From the NCBI GenBank assembly GCA_029204225.1, contig CM055097.1, positions 10,031,184-10,095,183 of the forward strand: a DNA stretch of 64,000 nucleotides. The letters run 5' to 3'. A program made the position numbers and the translations under genes. Below are positions 25,001-34,857 of this stretch, piece by piece; within the stretch, counting starts at the first letter, position 1; each line of letters opens with the position of its first letter. The notes below the pieces were generated by a model. That model saw nothing but the letters and a program-made list of their open reading frames with translations. It made no database searches and had not been told where the DNA came from. Source of the stretch: Diphasiastrum complanatum (Eukaryota; Streptophyta; Lycopodiopsida; Lycopodiales; Lycopodiaceae).

Positions 25001-26839
25001 TTGTATGGTGCCAACTTTGAGGTCCTGACAGACCATGAGAGTCTCAGATACCTTTGCAATCAACCTGAGCTTAGAGGTCGGAAAGCTCGTTGGGCAGAGT
25101 TGATGCAAGAGTTTGGCATGTCTATCAGATATAGGCGTGGAAAATTCAATACAGTAGCAGATGCCCTTAGCAGAATGCCTATGATAAACGAGCTGAGTTT
25201 TACTCAGATTCGTAATGAGTTACTCGAGTCCTTCAGAGGGAAATGCCAGCATGATGCATTCTTCTCTATTATCTGGAACTCAGTCCAGAACAGACAGTTA
25301 CAGACTCCAGAACCAGTTCCCGGGGCTGGTGCCAGTTCATCCAAGAATACGGCAGCTTCCGTTGAGGATGATGATGAGTCCGAGTATACGTCATCAGATG
25401 ACGTTGAGGATTCTGAGCCTGTATTACCCAAGCAAACCCCAGTGGTTGAGGGTCAGTTGACTCAAGGATTCAAATGGAAACAGTATTCCATTCAGGATGA
25501 GTACTTGCTCTATAGAGATAGAGTATGTGTCCCCAATTCAGAGGATTATAGGCAGCAGGTCCTATATGAATGTCATGACAATCCTAGCGCGGGACACCCA
25601 GGCATACAGAAGACCTATGAGCTTCTTCGTAGGCAATTTTTCTGGCCCAGTATGAAAAAGGACGTCCACCAGTATGTAACCAGTTGCCAGAAATGTCAAG
25701 TAAATAAAGCAGAGCGTTTAAAGGCAGGAGGGTTGTTGCATCCCTTAGAAATACCAGCTGGTAAATGGGAGAGTATCTCCATGGATTCTATAGTAGGCCT
25801 GCCTAAAACCCAAAAGGGTAATGACGCTATATGGGTCACAGTTGACCGTCTGACCAAAATGGCTCATTTTATTCCGACCAAAACAACCGTTAGAGCTCCA
25901 GAGTTAGTGAGGTTGTTTGTAGACGGGCTATTTAAATTGTACGGTCTACCTTCCGGCATAGTCAGCGACCGGGACAGTAAGTTTACTGGAAATTTTTGGA
26001 AGGCAGTATTCCATCATCTCCATACTAAACTTAATATGAGTACCACTGACCATCCACAGACGGACGGTCAAACAGAAAGGGTAAATCAAGTGCTGGAGGA
26101 TATGCTTCGTGCATACGTCAGCAAGAGGCAGACTAATTGGGAGGAGTATCTCTCAATATTAGAGTTTGCTTACAACAGTACCAAACATTCAGCTACGGGA
26201 TACAGCCCATTTATGCTGATGTACGGTTTTCAGCCACGCTCACCCACAGCTGTAGGGTTTAAACAAGAAAAAGTTGAAGCAGCCAGAAACTTTTTAGAAG
26301 ACCTAAACCAGATGATAGAACATGCTAAGCGTAGCATTAGACAATCCCAGGATCGAGCCAGGCATTATGCAGATCCACACAGACGGGATGTGCAGTTCTC
26401 CACTGGTGAGAAAGTCTACTTGAGAGTCCCAGTTGACTCTAAAACCCTCAAATCAGGAGTGTGTGCTAAGTTGTCTCCAAGGTATTGTGGTCCCTTTACC
26501 ATCAGTAGGAGACTAGGCGAGGTCACCTATGAACTAGAACTCCCACACAGCAGTAAGGTTTTTCCAGTTTTTCATGTAAGTCAGTTACGAAAAGCCTTAA
26601 CCAGATCAGATAATCTGGTAGGGGACAGTGTTCTAGTTCTCCCATTGGATCCTCAACAACCTCCACATGAACCAGAGGAAATTCTTGATAGTAGAGAGAC
26701 GCAGACTCGTCATACTCTATACCGAGAATATCTGGTTAAGTGGAATGATCAGCCTGTTGAGAATGCCACTTGGGAAAGAGGCAGCGTCCTTCGCAAGATT
26801 TTTCCAGACTTTGTCTTAGAGGACCAAGACGGTTCTTAA
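22061..26839 (+). CDS. Gag-pol polyprotein of chromovirus copy C, open 1592 residues
   Basis: The single frame holds coiled N-terminal gag, a capsid-like region (about 120-290), a basic stretch, a CX2CX4HX4C knuckle at residues 345-358, protease with Asp434 in [11 protein letters not shown] with FLDD about 779-782, RNase H with Asp929, the integrase HHCC finger (about 1170-1215), catalytic Asp1242, Asp1303 and Glu1339 (D-D-35-E), GPF near 1475 and a chromodomain (about 1535-1592). The start is the ATG aligned with that of B. The product would copy element RNA into DNA in cytoplasmic particles and integrate it in the nucleus. The residue after Asp1242 is Ser where A and B have Phe. No stop or frameshift is visible. 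Confidence 0.97.
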   Translation: MTTPQGPDQPQERGFDELETEALAYSKGKEPMEVEEQEQFAEELDELVTKEQFLQLVTEVDELKLALANFKSSVDDSFAELKNLILSSAKGSLPSTSQLSPSPLPSVSGETLRSHPSVFKDLKPPTFNGEEKDRNADILQTFLSKWKNIHALKQTPDHLQAIEASLSLGPMAYKWWLNLQETGQTPRSWKAFEEAFLREFLPENELDRAWEAWERTVMDKSLIQYISQYREAILKIKNMDDYQKIRGFVRGLKDEYKVEVQRNSPTTLEQALRYAQIYDDSVGRKRARQQPLSEQLPQKDFQFKKKFLKRKKEDKFKGEAPQKRPSHIQPLKPDDFEKAKQERLCFVCMGKGHTVRQCPKGPFTKKDKKQVYLVQTVCFPSDSAASEIKVYHEDHEHCCQLTSAMLARPFSFGPHDLVRMHGKVGNQSVRVMVDDGATHNFINHTLVKKLKLPEVPSQHRYIVSLAKGEDKKIWETMVTKLNLGIQGYQDQINFQIMHLDRTDIVLGRDWLYSLGPSLHRNYQENTLSFQYKGREIQLHGEHDVPNSPMVCSSELCQLIGDEDHQVFLCDFQFIPEVSISSSIQQKISKLETLLSKFKDVFPEDLPHGLPPSREVDHVINLVPGTAPVSKPPYRVSRTEDEEITRQLTDYLGKGQIQTSSSPWASPVLLVKKKEGSMRLCVDYRALNKVTIKNKYPMPRADELFDQLDGAKFFSKIDLRSGYHQVRIKSEDVSKTAFRTRHGHYEFKVMPFGLTNAPATFMTLMNSVLRPYLGKFVVVFLDDILVYSKTRKEHLKHLRKVFRLLRKHKLYAKQSKCEFFVEEVAYLGHIISSDGIKMDPNKVKAILSWLRPQNILELQIFLGLAGYYRRFVKEYAQIAVPMTNLLKGKGKEFIWESAQQESFDALKTALATAPVLKVVDPNQPFVVETDASDFAVGAVLTQGGRPVAFESKKLEPAQTRYSAYEKELFSIVHALKTWRHYLYGANFEVLTDHESLRYLCNQPELRGRKARWAELMQEFGMSIRYRRGKFNTVADALSRMPMINELSFTQIRNELLESFRGKCQHDAFFSIIWNSVQNRQLQTPEPVPGAGASSSKNTAASVEDDDESEYTSSDDVEDSEPVLPKQTPVVEGQLTQGFKWKQYSIQDEYLLYRDRVCVPNSEDYRQQVLYECHDNPSAGHPGIQKTYELLRRQFFWPSMKKDVHQYVTSCQKCQVNKAERLKAGGLLHPLEIPAGKWESISMDSIVGLPKTQKGNDAIWVTVDRLTKMAHFIPTKTTVRAPELVRLFVDGLFKLYGLPSGIVSDRDSKFTGNFWKAVFHHLHTKLNMSTTDHPQTDGQTERVNQVLEDMLRAYVSKRQTNWEEYLSILEFAYNSTKHSATGYSPFMLMYGFQPRSPTAVGFKQEKVEAARNFLEDLNQMIEHAKRSIRQSQDRARHYADPHRRDVQFSTGEKVYLRVPVDSKTLKSGVCAKLSPRYCGPFTISRRLGEVTYELELPHSSKVFPVFHVSQLRKALTRSDNLVGDSVLVLPLDPQQPPHEPEEILDSRETQTRHTLYREYLVKWNDQPVENATWERGSVLRKIFPDFVLEDQDGS

Positions 26840-26850
26840 GGGGGAGGGAG
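26838..26850 (+). other. Polypurine tract of copy C
   Basis: This G-rich purine run starts at the gag-pol stop and ends at the 3' LTR. It primes plus-strand synthesis. Confidence 0.9.
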
Positions 26851-26851
26851 T

Positions 26852-26867
26852 GTTACGAGCTCGTAAC
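26852..26867. repeat. 16-bp perfect palindrome at the LTR terminus
   Basis: GTTACGAGCTCGTAAC equals its own reverse complement and begins one base inside the LTR. It is intact in both LTRs of B and the 3' LTR of C, has one change in A, and is cut off in the 5' LTR of C. Confidence 0.92.
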
Positions 26868-27054
26868 CAGTGCCGAACCCTAGAGAACACAGATAGGTCA
26901 GATACCACAGTCAGGGTCGTGTCCAGCGTACATGACCAACAGGGCAAGACAGTGTGAGTAGTGTGCCCCAGCACGGTCCATAGCCATGGCGGGCCTAACA
27001 CAGCCTAGGGACCCTGTCAGCAGGATAGGGCCCCCAGTTGGGTCCCGACGTGCA

Positions 27055-27083
27055 GTCGGCCACGTCAGTGCCACGTGGCCGAC
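27055..27083 (+). promoter_or_regulatory. LTR inverted repeat with ACGT/G-box cores
   Basis: GTCGGCCACGT and ACGTGGCCGAC are perfect 11-base arms around CAGTGCC. The right side contains CCACGTGG, a G-box core bound by plant bZIP and bHLH factors, and another ACGT core lies just upstream at 27048-27051. It sits about 55 bases before the weak TATA-like sequence, in the expected U3 promoter zone. Regulation by these factors is inference. Confidence 0.6.
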
Positions 27084-27208
27084 ACTTGGCAGTAGCATGC
27101 TACCAGTCCTCACACTGGGCTAGGAGGGGCTTACTCTATATCAGGGAGTAGGCAAGGTTGGGTGGATCAATTAGTGTTTGCCCTACTGTGGTGTTAGGAT
27201 CTATTACA

Positions 27209-27680
<472 letters not shown>

Positions 27681-27951
27681 GAAGCACGGAAACCGAAGCT
27701 CTCTCTCCCACCCTAAACCCTAAACCCCAAACTCAAGCACCCTTACACCTAAATCCTAATCTCACACACACACTATGCACACACACAAATCCTCTCTCTC
27801 TCCGTCCCTCACACTCTCTGTCTCTTCCTCTCTCTCTCTCACACACAGATCACCACACACACAACTGAATGCACACAAATCAACACAATTTTCACACACA
27901 CACACAATTTTCACATACACACAATTTTCCCACAATTTTCTCACACACACA

Positions 27952-28001
<50 letters not shown>

Positions 28002-28084
28002 GCTCTCCCACACTCTCCCTCTTCCGCCCTCTTCCGCTCTCTTCCTACTCTTGGGTTCTGCGGACTGTCCGCAGGGCCCGAGGG
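27681..28084. repeat. CT/CA-rich 5' leader of hAT copy 2
   Basis: Alternating CTCTCT and ACACAC blocks surround short unique pieces, ending in a (CT)n run at 27955-27999. The unique pieces match the leader of copy 3 (33923-34190), such as the shared ACACAAATCAACA and TTCTGCGGACTGT strings, so the repeats belong to the transposon. No gene. Confidence 0.8.
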
Positions 28085-28222
28085 TTTTTGCCTTTCTTTT
28101 TTTTTTTTTTTAAAAAAATGCGTCTAGGGCCCGGACGCGTCCACCCCTTAAAAAAAAAAGGACGCGTCCGACCCCGCATCCGGGGGTCGGACGCGGGCAC
28201 TTCGGCCCGGACCCTCATGTCT
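28085..28222. repeat. GC-rich terminal region of hAT copy 2 with hairpin
   Basis: It holds T- and A-runs, two GGACGCGTCC palindromes (28133-28142, 28160-28169) and a hairpin with perfect 10-base arms, GTCCGACCCC (28166-28175) and GGGGTCGGAC (28183-28192). It ends in GGCCCGGACCCTCATGTCT (28204-28222). The last string is identical at the end of copy 3 (34371-34389), which marks the terminus of the family. Confidence 0.82.
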
Positions 28223-28248
28223 GATATTATATATATATCATAGTACCC

Positions 28249-28335
28249 CCTGGTACCGTTGGTATGGTACCGTCGGTACCATATCAGTGGTACCGCCGGT
28301 ACGGTACCGCCTTGGGATCCGCGGTATCAGGGCGG
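28249..28335. repeat. Array of GGTACCGT motifs
   Basis: Seven or eight GGTACC palindromes, several extended to GGTACCGT or ACGGTACC, occur in under 90 bases, followed by a T/A-rich run (28336-28385). The layout matches 16381-16470 and 38214-38285 apart from GTACC replacing GAACC. CATAG stands just outside the array, as at 38205. Confidence 0.8.
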
Positions 28336-28874
28336 TACCATTTTTAATTTTTTTTTTTTAATATATTTAATAATTTTTTTTTGCCTATTACTTACCAAAA
28401 AAGGACAAAAAAATGGAAAAAAAAGGGGTACTGGGTGTAAAAAAAGAGGGTACAGTACATGGTGCAGGGGACTGGTGCAGTGGCACATGGGCACTGTGGG
28501 TGAGCAGACCAATGGGAGACCAACACAGGGGGGGAGCATCACATGGGGGCAGGTACAGAGGCACGTGGGCACTGTGGGTGAGCAGACCATGGGGCCAATG
28601 GGAGACCAACACAGGGGGGGAGCATCACATGGGGGCAGGTACAGAGGCACATGGATGGATGATGGGGATCCACATGGCCGATCAGGCTGTGGGGATAAAT
28701 AGGCACTCACAATGCCATTGTGTTTGGCATTTTCAGAGGCTGTGAGAGAGCTAGTGATAGACAGTGAGAGAGCAAGCGAGAGCCGGTGACAGGCTATGAG
28801 AGGCTGTTTGAGAGCCAGGGTGCTGTGAGAGGGTGTTCAAGGACCAGGGTGCTGTGAGGAGAAGGTCGATCGAG
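28336..28874 (+). other. Leader of a small element, with tandem duplication
   Basis: No gene is seen before the ATG at 28875. It contains a T/A-rich run, a tandem duplication (28483-28646), the TATA-like GATAAATAGG at 28693-28702 and several GTGAGAG-rich repeats between 28740 and 28850. It looks like the promoter and leader of the short ORF that follows. Confidence 0.5.
28483..28646 (+). repeat. Tandem duplication, units of 78 and 86 bp
   Basis: Unit 1 (28483-28560) and unit 2 (28561-28646) are nearly identical. The second has 8 extra bases and one early substitution. The start of a third unit, GCACATGG, follows. Confidence 0.93.
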
Positions 28875-29240
28875 ATGGCAGAGCGCATACCACCGAAGCC
28901 CGAGGGCGAAGCCAGGAGGAAGCTTGAGGAAGATATCCGGAGGCACAACGAGAGACATCGGAAGCAAGAGGCAGATATTTGAGAGATGCTGCGACAGACT
29001 CGGCAGAGAAATCTGGAACCGGAGCCACCCGCCCCCACTGTGGATCCTGTCCCCGCTGTTGAGCTGGATCTGGATGAGCAGACCGGAATAAATTTCACAC
29101 GACGGCAGCTCATCATGGTCAGGGAAAGGGCGGCCAGACGTCAGGCTAACCAGGAGGCAGCTCGGGCTAACCGGGAGGCAGAGCAAGAGCGACAAAACAA
29201 TGCACTAGACGAGGGCGAGGAGTCGGTGGAGGATCAGTGA
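28875..29240 (+). pseudogene. Short charged, coiled-coil ORF with one internal stop
   Basis: The frame opens MAERIPPKPEGEARRKLEED, is interrupted by TGA at 28980-28982 and ends with TGA at 29238-29240, about 121 codons in all. The part after the stop is open from an internal Met at 28986 (84 residues). It is rich in Arg, Glu, Ala and Gln with heptad-like spacing, suggesting a coiled coil. No family is recognised. CCAGCCGTATGTGGCGG lies 23 bases after the stop, as it does downstream of the hAT copy 1 transposase. It may be an accessory protein of a small transposon or a host gene fragment. Confidence 0.45.
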
Positions 29241-29280
29241 GGGATGTTTAGAATAGATAAGGTCCAGCCGTATGTGGCGG

Positions 29281-29765
29281 ACTGTTGCTATGTAGTTTTC
29301 GGCAGTTTATGGTGCAGCAAATAACTAGATGGCTGCTTAAAAAAATGACAGTATATGTGATGTTATCTTGATTCTACGGTTGAATATATACATAGTTGTT
29401 TTTTGTGCAACGCGAGCCTCGTCATGTAAGATGCAATCTCTGTAATTTTTTTAAATGCAGATGTATCACGTGTTTATGAAATGTCGTTTGGGGTGTAGGG
29501 GTGATTGTTGTGCTCATGATGTAGGTGCATATATGTGAAGCTAGCATTCACTTCAAACGAAATTAAATGAAAATAGGAATCACACACGCACATAGAAGTT
29601 GACATAAAATTGAAAATACAGCATCACATGTACAGAGCGACATACGCACAATGTGCAGCAAATAATGTAGGCCAAACACTGTATATAATGTGAAAAATCA
29701 TCTGAGTACAATGGTAGACCGTCTGCTAGAGACAAACTACTGAAACTAAAACAACAGAGCCACAA
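29281..29765. other. 3' flank of hAT copy 3 and junction to the small element
   Basis: No gene is seen. The part near the transposase stop is plain AT-rich sequence on the 3' side of hAT copy 3. The border between the two elements cannot be placed. Confidence 0.45.
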
Positions 29766-32700
29766 TCAATGCTCTGGCTCTGACTCAGACGAATGCTCTG
29801 GAGGCAACTCAGGGCCCCGAGCTGACTCTCGCAGCCGATATCTCTGCCTGTCTGGAACTGGTATGGGCTGTGTGTCAGAGGAGGAGGACTCGTCACTAGC
29901 ATCATCCCAGTCTGCCTCCGCATCAGCCCCCAAGCAGGCCAAACCAACAACACCTGCTCCAACTGGCTGTGATATTGCACCTCTACCTGTACCTGGAGCC
30001 CTGCGTGGTCATGCTCTCCTCCCTGGCAGTTTCTGTGCCTTGCCTTTCTTGTTCAGTGCACCCTTGGGCCTTCCTGGTCTCTTGCGGACAAGAGGAGCTG
30101 TCAATGCCTCGTCACCCCCATGCAAATCACCTGGCTGGCTAGGCTGGGCCCAAGCTGAGGCCGGCTGGGATAGGGAAGCAAAAGAGGGAACTCCCTGTGC
30201 ACTTGAGCGAGGAGGATGAGCTCGTGGAGTGTGTGCCCGTGGGGCTGTTGCAGGTGGAGGAACTGGTTGTGCAGGAGGCGAGTACAACGGCGATATGTAC
30301 TGAAAGGGGCGCTGCGGTGGCCGGTACTGGTACATCCTGGGTGCTGCCAAAGGGGGAGCCAGTGGAGTGGGTGCTGCCAAAGGATGAGGATGTGGAGTGG
30401 GTGCTGCCACTGGAGGAGCAGCTGGAGGAGCCACTGTGGATGTGGGCGCTGCGAGAGAAAACCTGGGCACAGATGGTGGCCTGCCATGGAGACCTGGTGC
30501 TGCAGAAGTGGATGGCGATGGAGGGGCTGCAGGCCTGAATGGCATCGGTGGCATTGGAGGAGCTGTGTGACGCACATACACCCTCTGAGGAGCTGGAGGA
30601 ACTGTAGGCACCTCATGCGGCTGCTCTGGCTGGGACTCTGTGTATGGCATGCTGGCAAGAGATGAAGGGGGTGCCCTGACACTCGGCATCTGTTGGGCCT
30701 CTGAATCCAATGTGACAACCAAGTCATCCAGCTAGGCATCTGAATACAAATGCTCTGGACCCTGGGACTCATCCTGTGCACCAGCCTCTAAATCATCCTA
30801 TGCACCAACCTCTGAATCATCCTGTGCACCAACCCCTGAATCAACCCGAGCCTCATCCCGTGCCTCATCATGTGCACCCTGTAGACCCTGCATGGCCTCC
30901 CAATCTGTGCAATCAAAGTCATCTGGTGCCTCCTCTGGTGTGCTGTTGTAGTAACGGCCATGACTCTGTACTGCACGCATCCAAACATCTGTCGGACCGG
31001 CATCTAAATCACTCTGCCCTCTATCAAGAGCCTCCTCCATCATGTCGGCATAGGTAGGTATGCCACTGGCCCCCCCTGTGTGCCCTGCCTGTCTCCCGGT
31101 ATAACCTGTGCCATGTGTCCCATCTCTGCGATGTGACGCACCTGTGACCCCTGCCCGTGGCATGTGCCCTGCACCTGTATCATCTGCCTCATCCCTCTCT
31201 GATCTGGCAAACACAACCCGAATGGGCTCATCCTCATCATGCTCATCCTCTGACACTGGCTCATCTGCCTCATACAATGGGGGCTCTCTGTGCTCAAGCC
31301 CAAGCTCTCTCTCTCTCATCTCGGCAAGCTCCCTCTCTCTCTCTGCCATCAACTGTGTGCCTAGGTCATCTGCAGGCATGGGATGGGTGCTGTCCGTAGG
31401 CAAGTCAACCTGGCGCTCCAAATCAGATATCTTCGTCTGCAAGGTTTAAAATTTGCATGTCAGAGAGACAACTTTATGAAGAAATGAAACCAACGTACTA
31501 GGAGTCAACCAACATGCTATGGGAGAATAGCTAATCACCTGCAATGCGCTCGTAATGGTCGGAAGTCTCCTGGCGAGACGTGCGTTGGTGCTACAGAACA
31601 CCAACCACTCCAACTGACTCACTGACAACCGGTTTCTTCTCCTCGTGTGAATCAATGCCCATGTGCTCCAATTACGCTCACACACGGAGGCAGCGCAGTC
31701 CTGTGGTACGTGCAATGAAATGCTTCAGCACATGTGCACGGGTGGAAGGTCAACGAAACACAGCAATGGAGGATGAAATGAGATGCATACCTGAGAAAGG
31801 ATACGCAATGCAAGACGCTGTATGGATGGGTAGGTGCTACCGAACATGGTCCACCAAGTAATGGGAAGCTGCCTCCTCTCTGGATCCTGAGCAGCCGGGT
31901 GGCCGAACGTGCCCATGCCAAAACGAAATGCAGCGAGCTCCTCCATGAGGCTGATAGGATCCAAACCTATGTGTGGACCCACCCTGTGAATGTACTGAAG
32001 CCAATCGGCCTCGAGCTCCCTGTCTGCGATCTGTGTCGGAGAGAGGAAGAGGGGATGCAGCATGTGTGCAACGCTGTGGATACTCTTGTGGAAGTAGTTC
32101 CACCTCGTCTCCCATATGAACTTCAGCTCTGTCATCCTGCAGGTGAGAGGCATGTGGTTTAGGGCATTACGAAAAAAGTTAACACTGACTAAAAAACAAA
32201 CTAGCAATTACTAAAAAGATAAAGGCCAATTACATTACTATACTGCTTACCTCTCTGGCTGCAAGATGGGCAGCTGCAGGAACTGTCCAATCCGGTCCAT
32301 GAGCTCATATACAAGTCCAAGTGTCGACCCCTCGTTGTCAACCATGCGGAGCACAATGTAGAGTGGTCGAAGCAATCCTGACAATGTCTGTGCATCCCTC
32401 CAGAACTAGTCTCCCCTCACCGTGGAAGAAACGTGCTCCCCATCCTCAGTGTGCTGAAACGTACTGGCACGCCAAAGATCATTGGCAACCATCTGAAGAA
32501 GCTGCGCCCTGCACCTGATCAGACGGTCGATGACCACCAAGTCAAATGCAAAGCATGTGGGGGCTGGCTTACGGAGGTCCAAATGGCTGAACACCCGGAA
32601 CATGGCAAGAACATGCCTCTTTATGGTGACAGAAGTCACCAGGAAGAGGGCCTCACGGACGATGTTCTAACCCAGGGAAGTGCACCTATGTCCCCCATGA

Positions 32701-33922
32701 GAAGGTCTATGTCGTGCGCCGCACGGGGGGTATGGACGATGTGAGGGAACTCGGCCTCTAGTAGGACACCCATCTGAACACAGTTGGTGGCATTGTCTGT
32801 CACCACCGTAACGACATGCTGGGGGCCTATGGACAGTATGGAAGACCTAATGACATCGTACATGAAATCTGCAGATATGACTCTCCCCCCCCTACTGCAA
32901 TCCACGGCTCTCAAAAACTGTGTACCCATGCAGCTGGAGACCAAGATGTTGAGGATCGGCCTCCTCCTGACATCAGTCCAGCCATCGGACATGATGCTAC
33001 ATCCATATGTGGCCCAGTGGCGGCGTAGAGGCTCCATCTCTCTAGACAAGGACTCAACCCTATCTCTCAGCATGTGTGTGCGGAGAACCTCCGAACCAGG
33101 GACTCTCCAGCCAGGGCTGACAGACTGTGCAAGGCGGAATGCCCTTCTGAAGGGCTCAGAATTGGTGATGGCAAAAGGTAGGTTCAACTCGTAAATCAAA
33201 CTGGCCACGGCCTGTGTGGCCTCTCTGTCCATGTGTGGCTGATGCGCGCCGCGAATGGTTTGCTGCACAAGGGCTCTACCTGGTGGGCGACGGGTGGTGG
33301 ACCTCCAGCACGGTGCACCAACCGTGACGGGAATGGACGATGACGCGACAGGCTGGGCACTGGTGGATGCATCGGCTGTAGACGTGGAATGGGGAGAGTG
33401 GGATGCACTGGCAGGGATGGGTGCATCAGCATAGGTGGGGTGCACTGGTGGAGGGGCAACATCTGGCATGGGGTACGAAAATTGCTGGCTGAGGAGGTCA
33501 TCCGGATGGGAAGGGAAGGAAGAAGGGATCTCTTCCACATCCTCGAAGGCCTCAGCAGTAGTATCCTGGGCCTGCCCGGGTGGCGGAGAGTCCATGAGAA
33601 AGTCGTAAACTGGGGGCGTGCGAACAGGACGTGGAGGTGGAACCGCAGTGGCAACTGGCGGACGCGATGGGACGGGATCCACCGGAATCTGAGCCGATGG
33701 GGGTGCGTGAGGCGGAACTGTCTGAGGGGGATGAGGGGCAAAGGGACTGGACGAGGATGCAGTCCCTCTCCTCGTCCGTGCCAGCCAAGCAGGCAGCAAC
33801 TCTGGGTCAGCCACATAAGGAGCGGTGCAAAATCGAAGAATGCCCTCCGAAATGGTGTTCTCCCCTGCCACGAGCCGCGGCCCGTAGGTGTCCAGTAGTC
33901 GTTGCCTGTCGGGGACGGTCAT
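29766..33922 (-). pseudogene. hAT transposase copy 3 (DUF659, dimerisation region, AT-hook)
   Basis: The reading starts at 33922 (MTVPDRQRLLDTY), followed by a Pro-rich linker and DUF659: YELNLPFA near 33190, GCSIMSDGWTD near 33005, VVTDNATNC near 32800, and DIDLLMGDIGALPW near 32700. Further segments are KPAPTCFAFDL (near 32565), WNYFHKSIHS (near 32105) and CERNWSTW with RRRNRL (31690-31630). A long acidic/Pro-rich last exon ends in an AT-hook (KRPGRPKG near 30085), and the open reading ends at 29766-29768. Introns are near 32250-32135, 31793-31705 and 31540-31449, the second with donor CAG|GTATGC. Lesions are a frameshift near 32660 and stops at 32415, 30798, 30732 and 30009. The BED finger of copy 2 is missing. 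Confidence 0.9.
30774..30850 (-). repeat. 24-bp coding tandem repeats in hAT copy 3
   Basis: Three to four units encode GAQDDSEV-type octapeptides in the acidic tail of the transposase. One unit has TAG where its neighbour has CAG. Confidence 0.85.
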
Positions 33923-34081
33923 GCTGCCCTCTCTCTCTCACACACAAATCACCACACACACACATTGCCCTCTCTCTCTCACACACAAATCACCACACAC
34001 ACACATCTGTATGCACACAAATCAACAATATCCACACACACACACACACACACACACACAACTCATCACCACACACACCAT

Positions 34082-34128
<47 letters not shown>

Positions 34129-34190
34129 GCCCTCTTTCTCTCCTCTCTCTCACCTTCTCGGGCTTCTGCGGACTGTTCCGCTGCCCACGA
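33923..34190. repeat. CT/CA-rich leader of hAT copy 3
   Basis: A unit of about 41 bases (CCCTCTCTCTCTCACAC... with ATCACCACACACACACAT) is repeated in tandem at 33930-34006. A (CA)n run (34034-34060) and a (CT)n run (34084-34127) follow. It is homologous to the leader of copy 2, but here it directly abuts the Met of the linker instead of a BED finger. Confidence 0.85.
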
Positions 34191-34389
34191 GCCCTTTTTA
34201 TTTTATTTTTAAAAAAAAAAAAACGCGCCGCGTCCAGAAAAAATTTTCAAATTTTTTTTTGGACGCGTCCGACCTCTTCAAATTTTTTTTTGGACACGTC
34301 TGACCCCGCATCCCGGGGTCGGACGCATCCGGGTCCAGGCGTCGGACGTGGACGCAAAAAGCCCACGTCCGGCCCGGACCCTCATGTCT
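34191..34389. repeat. GC-rich terminal region of hAT copy 3 with hairpin
   Basis: It has the same plan as 28085-28222: T- and A-runs, GGACGCGTCC at 34261-34270, a hairpin with arms 34298-34307 and 34315-34324 (one mismatch) and the 19-base end GGCCCGGACCCTCATGTCT. Confidence 0.82.
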
Positions 34390-34857
34390 AAAAATATATA
34401 TATATTTTCAGGTGACAGCTATGTGAGGGTTAATTTCAGTGTCAGCCAGACAAGTAGAAATTCTAACTCGTACTAACCGTGTAATGTGTCTTAATTTTTA
34501 TTCTGGCATTGTCATTGCTTTGATGGCATTACTATTATAGAAACTCACAAGTCGTGTGATATGATGGCTTCATCATATATATCCATTTGCTTGTGACACC
34601 TACGAGCCTCATTTTAATGCAAAGCATCCCTAAGTAATGGTCTTCTGCAATTGTTAACATTCTTGCTTTGCTCTTTATTGTTAACATTTTTGTGGTAGTT
34701 GCTCATCCATCACGAAGGACTTTTTCACAAAAGTATTTTTAGGATTTATCTTTCTGTACAGCCTTTCTGATTTGCTTACTGTGATAGTTAAAGCATATCA
34801 TTCAATGATTGTACAGTCATTGTAAATTATTTTATAGCTTGAAGATTCTGTATGCAG
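34390..34857 (+). other. Intron-like DNA before the first visible host exon
   Basis: T-rich, non-repetitive sequence without a supported gene leads to an acceptor TTCTGTATGCAG at 34846-34857. This suggests that the host gene has further exons to the left, possibly beyond the transposon pile. Confidence 0.55.

Larger units (their letters stand above)
20824..27208 (+). mobile_element. Ty3 chromovirus copy C, intact gag-pol, 5' end lacks 15 bp
   Basis: This 6385-bp element has two LTRs, primer site, leader, a single open gag-pol frame of 1592 residues and a polypurine tract. The 343 bp that the LTRs share look identical by eye, so insertion was recent. The 5' LTR lacks the first 15 bases of the 3' LTR, and no target duplication is seen. 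C lies inside the N-terminal coding part of hAT copy 2. Short LTRs and the C-terminal chromodomain suit the Reina or Galadriel-like chromoviruses; the clade needs a phylogeny. Confidence 0.96.
26851..27208 (+). repeat. 3' LTR of copy C, full length
   Basis: This 358-bp LTR runs from TGTTACGAGCTCGTAACC to TCTATTACA. It carries the terminal palindrome at 26852-26867, the ACGT-box hairpin at 27055-27083 and a weak TATA-like CTATAT near 27136-27141. The right flank returns to hAT coding DNA. Confidence 0.96.
29560..34389 (-). mobile_element. hAT transposon copy 3
   Basis: The transposase pseudogene (33922 to 29766) is preceded on its 5' side by the family CT/CA leader (33923-34190) and the GC-rich terminus ending at 34389. 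The right flank is AATATATATATATTTTC, again an AT-rich site, and enters the intron-like DNA before the host gene. The left end is approximate. Confidence 0.75.
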
